Below are positions 60,413 to 64,000 of a stretch of DNA of 64,000 nt, in pieces. Position numbers and translations under genes: made by a program. The notes under the pieces were generated by a model that was not told the origin of the DNA, searched no databases, and was given only the letters and a program-made list of their open reading frames with translations. The stretch is taken from assembly GCF_030656875.1 (NCBI RefSeq), contig NZ_CP130943.1, forward strand, positions 1,674,001 through 1,738,000. Direction: 5' to 3'. Source of the stretch: Prescottella sp. R16. Its GTDB lineage: Bacteria; Actinomycetota; Actinomycetes; Mycobacteriales; Mycobacteriaceae. The stretch's first letter is position 1. Each line of letters begins with the position of its first letter.

Positions 60413-62020
60413 TCAGGGCCACAGGATCCTGCGGGCATGACGGATCTCCGGAATCCCGATGAGCTTGGTCGCCAGTGCGAAGGCTGCGACGCCGGTGAAG
60501 GTTCCCGCGGCCAGGGCGACGACAGCTCCGGTCCGGGGATCCCCCAATTGGGTCTTCGTCGCGTACGTGGCGACGAGGCACACGGCACCGGAGAGCGCCG
60601 CTGCGACGGCGACGCGGGTCGCGGTGTCGCGTACACGGTGGAAGCCCAGTAGCCCGAACCGTCGTCGCAACAGGACGTGTCCGAGGATTGCCCCCACAAC
60701 GTAGGACGCGGAACCGGCCACGCACAGCATCAGGACCACGCCCTGATCGGGCAGTGCCGCGGTGGCGACCCCGATGGCCGCGATCTTCGTGGCGACCATC
60801 GCGATGTTGATCAATGCGGGTGTGCGGGTGTCGTGGTCGGCGTAGAAGACCCGTAGCTGGAGCATCACGATCGCGAACGGCGCCAACCCGAACGCCGAAA
60901 CGGCCAGAGCTGTTCCGATCAGGTGTGCCTCGGCCGGATCCACGCGGCCCACGAAGACGACGGTCGCCAGTGTCGGTCCCAGGACCGTCAGGGCGGCGGT
61001 GACCGGGACGAGAGCGACCACCGAGTATCGGGCGCCGCGGCCCAGGTCGGCCAGGACCGCGGCGTGATCGTTCTCTGCGACGGCACGAGCGATGCGGGGC
61101 ATCAGCACGGTCAGGAGCGAGACACCCAGAATCCCGTACGGCACTTGGAAGAGGAGGTCCGCGTAGGTGTAGGTGGACACGCCACCGTGACTGAATGCGA
61201 CACGGAGCACCACCACGACACCGATCTGGCTCGTGACGACGTAGGCGAGGACCCAACCGACCAGCGGCAGGCCGACGCGAACGGGACGCCACGTGTACGG
61301 CAGTAGCCGGACCCTCCAACGCCAGCGGAAACCGTTGCGGCGCAGCGCCAGCACGACGGTGGCCGACTGTCCGACGATGCCCAGGGTGGTGCCGACACCG
61401 ATCACCGCCACCTGGGCGGCGGTCATGGACTGTGGGGTGAGGGTGACCGGTCCGGGTAGCAGGACGAACACCGCCGCTGTGGCCAGGACGATGATGTTGT
61501 TGACCACGGGTGCCCATGCCGCGGGGCCGTGGATCCCGCGGACATCGAGCACCGCAGTTGCCAGGGCGGCCAGTCCGTAGAAGAAGATCTCGGGCAGCAG
61601 CAGGTACGCGAACACCGTCGTCAGTTCCCGCTGCGCGGCGTCGTCGACGAACACCGACGCGATCAACGGGGCGGCCAGGACGGCGAGCACGGTGACCGCC
61701 GCCATTGCGACTGTCGCGCTCGCCATCAGGCGCTGGGTGAACCCGGTGTCCACCCGACCGCCGCGCAGATGCGAGCGCGTCAGGACCGGGATCAGCACGC
61801 TCGTGAGCACACCGCCCAGCAGCAGTGCGTAGACCATGTTGGGAAAGCTGTTCGCGCCGTTGTAGGCATCGCCGACCAAGGCAGTGCCCAGCACTGCGGC
61901 CAGTACCGCCGTACGAACGAACCCCGTCACCCGGCTGACCGTCCCGGCGACCGCGACCCGTCCCCCTGCCTGCGCGGCGTGGCGTTCCGGGCCGTCGTCA
62001 CGCCTGCGATGTCTCCCCAC
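60413..62020 (-). CDS. MurJ/MviN-family lipid flippase
   Basis: Membrane protein of 535 aa with about 14 segments of the MOP superfamily, like MurJ, which moves lipid II across the membrane for peptidoglycan synthesis. Marks are TVSRVTGFVRTAVLAAVLGT, NGANSFPNMVYALLLGGVLT with a conserved Asn-Pro pair, and the central ILGVSLLTVLMPRIARAVAE. It starts with GTG at 62020. Unlike the mycobacterial MviN (Rv3910) it ends soon after the last helix and has no pseudokinase tail, so it may be a second copy with another lipid cargo. No teichoic-acid or polysaccharide genes are next to it. Confidence 0.88.
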   Translation of the reverse strand: MGRHRRRDDGPERHAAQAGGRVAVAGTVSRVTGFVRTAVLAAVLGTALVGDAYNGANSFPNMVYALLLGGVLTSVLIPVLTRSHLRGGRVDTGFTQRLMASATVAMAAVTVLAVLAAPLIASVFVDDAAQRELTTVFAYLLLPEIFFYGLAALATAVLDVRGIHGPAAWAPVVNNIIVLATAAVFVLLPGPVTLTPQSMTAAQVAVIGVGTTLGIVGQSATVVLALRRNGFRWRWRVRLLPYTWRPVRVGLPLVGWVLAYVVTSQIGVVVVLRVAFSHGGVSTYTYADLLFQVPYGILGVSLLTVLMPRIARAVAENDHAAVLADLGRGARYSVVALVPVTAALTVLGPTLATVVFVGRVDPAEAHLIGTALAVSAFGLAPFAIVMLQLRVFYADHDTRTPALINIAMVATKIAAIGVATAALPDQGVVLMLCVAGSASYVVGAILGHVLLRRRFGLLGFHRVRDTATRVAVAAALSGAVCLVATYATKTQLGDPRTGAVVALAAGTFTGVAAFALATKLIGIPEIRHARRILWP

Positions 62021-62126
62021 GGTTTCAGGCTCTCACAGCCCGGCGTGAGGTGGCCGGACCTCGCCGGGGAAGGCGTTGGAGAGGTGAGCACACAGACTGT
62101 CGGGTGGCGCGGTCTACGCTGGACGC

Positions 62127-62984
62127 ATGTCTGTGCGCACAGCCCTCGTCCCCGGAACCGTCTCGCCCACGCTCGCCGTGCCGAAGAGCATCGAGCGCCC
62201 CGAGTACGTGTGGAAGGCGACGGCCCGCGAGGGCAACGAGCCGTGGGTGCAGACGCCGGAGACCATCGAGAAGATGCGCGTGGCGAGCAGGATCGCCGCA
62301 CAGGCGCTCCAGGAGGCCGGCAAGGCCGTCGCCCCGGGGGTCACCACCGACGAGCTGGACCGCATCGCCCACGAATACATGTGCGACCACGGCGCCTACC
62401 CGTCCACGCTCGGCTACCGGGGCTTCCCGAAGTCGTGCTGCACGTCCCTCAACGAGGTCATCTGCCACGGCATCCCCGACTCGACCGTCGTCCAGGACGG
62501 CGACATCGTCAACATCGACGTCACCGCGTACATCGACGGCGTCCACGGCGACACCAACGCCACGTTCCTGGCCGGCGACGTCTCCGAGGAGAACCGGCTG
62601 CTGGTCGAGCGCACCCGTGAGGCCACGATGCGCGCGATCAAGGCCGTCAAGCCGGGCCGCGAACTCAACGTCATCGGCCGCGTCATCGAGTCGTACGCGA
62701 ACCGGTTCGGCTACAACGTGGTCCGTGACTTCACCGGTCACGGCATCGGCGAAACCTTCCACAACGGCCTGGTGATCCTGCACTACGACCAGCCGAACGT
62801 CGACACGATCATCGAACCGGGCATGGTGTTCACGATCGAGCCGATGATCAACCTCGGCACCATCGACTACGACATCTGGGACGACGGCTGGACCGTCGTC
62901 ACCAAGGACCGCACCTGGACCGCCCAGTTCGAGCACACCCTCGTGGTCACCGACGACGGCGCCGAGATCCTCACCCTGCCGTGA
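62127..62984 (+). CDS. map: Methionine aminopeptidase, type I
   Basis: Metalloprotease of 285 aa removing the initiator Met from new proteins. An N-terminal extension of about 40 residues ([20 protein letters not shown]) is like that of mycobacterial MapB (Rv2861c). The pita-bread core has [20 protein letters not shown] (ligand His and Asp), [34 protein letters not shown] and [16 protein letters not shown], giving the five metal ligands. ATG at 62127. Its stop overlaps the GTG of cobQ, so cobalamin synthesis is coupled to map, which I find unusual. Confidence 0.96.
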   Translation: MSVRTALVPGTVSPTLAVPKSIERPEYVWKATAREGNEPWVQTPETIEKMRVASRIAAQALQEAGKAVAPGVTTDELDRIAHEYMCDHGAYPSTLGYRGFPKSCCTSLNEVICHGIPDSTVVQDGDIVNIDVTAYIDGVHGDTNATFLAGDVSEENRLLVERTREATMRAIKAVKPGRELNVIGRVIESYANRFGYNVVRDFTGHGIGETFHNGLVILHYDQPNVDTIIEPGMVFTIEPMINLGTIDYDIWDDGWTVVTKDRTWTAQFEHTLVVTDDGAEILTLP

Positions 62985-64000
62985 CCGCAGCGCTGACCGG
63001 CGCCCTGCTGGTCGCCGGCACCACGTCCGACGCCGGCAAGAGTGTCCTCACCGCCGGCCTGTGCCGGATGCTGGCCCGCCGCGGGGTGCGGGTGGCGCCG
63101 TTCAAGGCGCAGAACATGTCGAACAATTCCGTCGTCACCCTCGACGGCGGGGAGATCGGCCGGGCACAGGCCCTGCAGGCCCGGGCGTGCGGGCTCGAGC
63201 CGAGCGTCCGGTTCAACCCGGTCCTCCTCAAACCGGGCGGTGACCGCACGTCGCAGCTCGTGGTCCGCGGCAAGGCCGTCACCACCGTCGGTGCCCGCGA
63301 CTACATCACCCATCGGCAGTGGCTGCGCGATGTGGTCGCCGACGAACTCGCTTCGCTGCGTGACGAATTCGACGTGGTGATCTGCGAGGGGGCCGGGTCG
63401 CCCGCCGAGATCAACCTGCGGGCCACCGATCTCGCGAACATGGGGTTGGCCCGCGCCGCGCACCTGCCGGTGATCGTGGTCGGCGACATCGATCGCGGGG
63501 GAGTGCTCGCGCACCTGTTCGGCACCGTCGCCGTCCTCGAACCCGAGGACCAGGTGCTGATCGCCGGATTCGTGATCAACAAGTTCCGCGGCGACGTGAG
63601 CCTGCTCGAACCCGGACTGGAGCAGCTCGCGCAGCTCACCGGACGCCCCACCCTCGGTGTGCTGCCGTTCGCCGAGGACCTGTGGCTCGACGCCGAGGAC
63701 TCGCTCGGGGTTGTCGGTGACGCCCCCGTCGGACGGCCCGGTCCGCCGGTCGGCGACGAGTGGCTGCGGGTCGCTGCGATCCGCCTGCCGCGGATCTCCA
63801 ACTCCACCGACGTCGAGGCCTTGGCATGCGAGCCGGGCGTGGCGGTGCACTGGGTGAGCGAACCGTCCCGGTTGGCCGACGCCGACCTCGTCGTGCTGCC
63901 CGGCAGCAAGTCCACCGTCACCGACCTGGAGTGGTTGCGGCGCAGCGGAATCGCCGACGCCCTCACCGCCCGGGCCGCGAACGGCGGGGCGATCCTGGGC
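62981..64000 (+). CDS. cobQ: Cobyric acid synthase, partial
   Basis: Amidotransferase of cobalamin synthesis that amidates side chains b, d, e and g of adenosylcobyrinic diamide with glutamine and ATP. The first 340 residues are present and the gene runs off the right edge. ATP site [20 protein letters not shown] at the start, then [33 protein letters not shown] and [19 protein letters not shown]; the glutaminase domain begins with [19 protein letters not shown], and its cysteine-histidine pair lies beyond the window. GTG start at 62981, overlapping the map stop (GTGA). Full length is usually about 480-510 residues. Confidence 0.95.
   Translation, partial: MTAALTGALLVAGTTSDAGKSVLTAGLCRMLARRGVRVAPFKAQNMSNNSVVTLDGGEIGRAQALQARACGLEPSVRFNPVLLKPGGDRTSQLVVRGKAVTTVGARDYITHRQWLRDVVADELASLRDEFDVVICEGAGSPAEINLRATDLANMGLARAAHLPVIVVGDIDRGGVLAHLFGTVAVLEPEDQVLIAGFVINKFRGDVSLLEPGLEQLAQLTGRPTLGVLPFAEDLWLDAEDSLGVVGDAPVGRPGPPVGDEWLRVAAIRLPRISNSTDVEALACEPGVAVHWVSEPSRLADADLVVLPGSKSTVTDLEWLRRSGIADALTARAANGGAILG

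Overview
The window is a high-GC, gene-dense stretch of actinobacterial chromosome. Gene order closely matches blocks known from Mycobacterium tuberculosis: dinG/pncB1-clpS-DUF2017-Rv1333-like-Rv1339-like-rph-rdgB, rpsP-khpA-rimM-trmD, rplS-lepB-rnhB, yraN-comM-dprA-viuB-xerC-rpsB-tsf-pyrH-frr-cdsA-rlmN, and dxr-rip1-ispG-GNAT. Together with HadA-like, LprD-like, DUF2631, DUF2469 and GAP-family genes this points to Mycobacteriales, most likely Rhodococcus or a near relative. That placement is inferred from synteny and protein resemblance, not from a database search. No rRNA, tRNA, CRISPR array, insertion sequence or phage gene was recognised.

Layout. 1-6.2 kb (minus strand): a two-gene ABC exporter cut by the left edge, a DUF1214 protein, and a TetR regulator paired with an EmrB-type MFS pump. 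6.7-10.75 kb (minus): an NAD-salvage unit pncB-pncA-dinG. 10.9-15.8 kb (plus): clpS, DUF2017, P1 peptidase, rhomboid, an Rv1339-type cAMP phosphodiesterase homologue, rph and rdgB, ending at a strong hairpin, followed by two converging small membrane-protein genes. 17-26.3 kb (plus): ribosome and tRNA maturation genes (rpsP, khpA, rimM, trmD), tex, a GAP-family protein, a formylglycine-generating enzyme coupled to a membrane protein, then rplS, lepB, rnhB and DUF2469. 26.5-34.4 kb: yraN, comM, dprA, then a HadA-like dehydratase, a GIY-YIG (LEM-3-like) protein, an IdeR-boxed siderophore-interacting protein, a Bcr/CflA pump, xerC and an M23 protein. 35.3-47.7 kb: rpsB-tsf, pyrH-frr-cdsA-methyltransferase, a CitE-like lyase, a LapA-like protein, rlmN, DUF2631, then dxr-rip1-ispG-GNAT (MEP isoprenoid pathway plus a site-2 protease).

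47.7-62.1 kb is an accessory block set into otherwise conserved synteny. It holds an NTF2-like protein, a GAF-LuxR regulator divergent from an acyl-CoA synthetase, and an aminoethylphosphonate-type catabolic locus: two permeases, ATPase, binding lipoprotein, PhnX-like hydrolase and FAD-dependent oxidoreductase. This locus is divergent from a PhnF-like GntR regulator that is translationally coupled to a DUF2252 kinase-fold protein. A stand-alone MurJ-type flippase follows. The window closes with map overlapping cobQ, which is cut by the right edge.

The strongest candidate for something under-described is the phosphonate locus. It pairs a phosphonoacetaldehyde-hydrolase-like enzyme with an FAD oxidoreductase, and no PhnW transaminase is visible in the window. 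A 12-bp palindrome matching the recalled mycobacterial PhnF operator at 11 of 12 positions lies in its divergent promoter.
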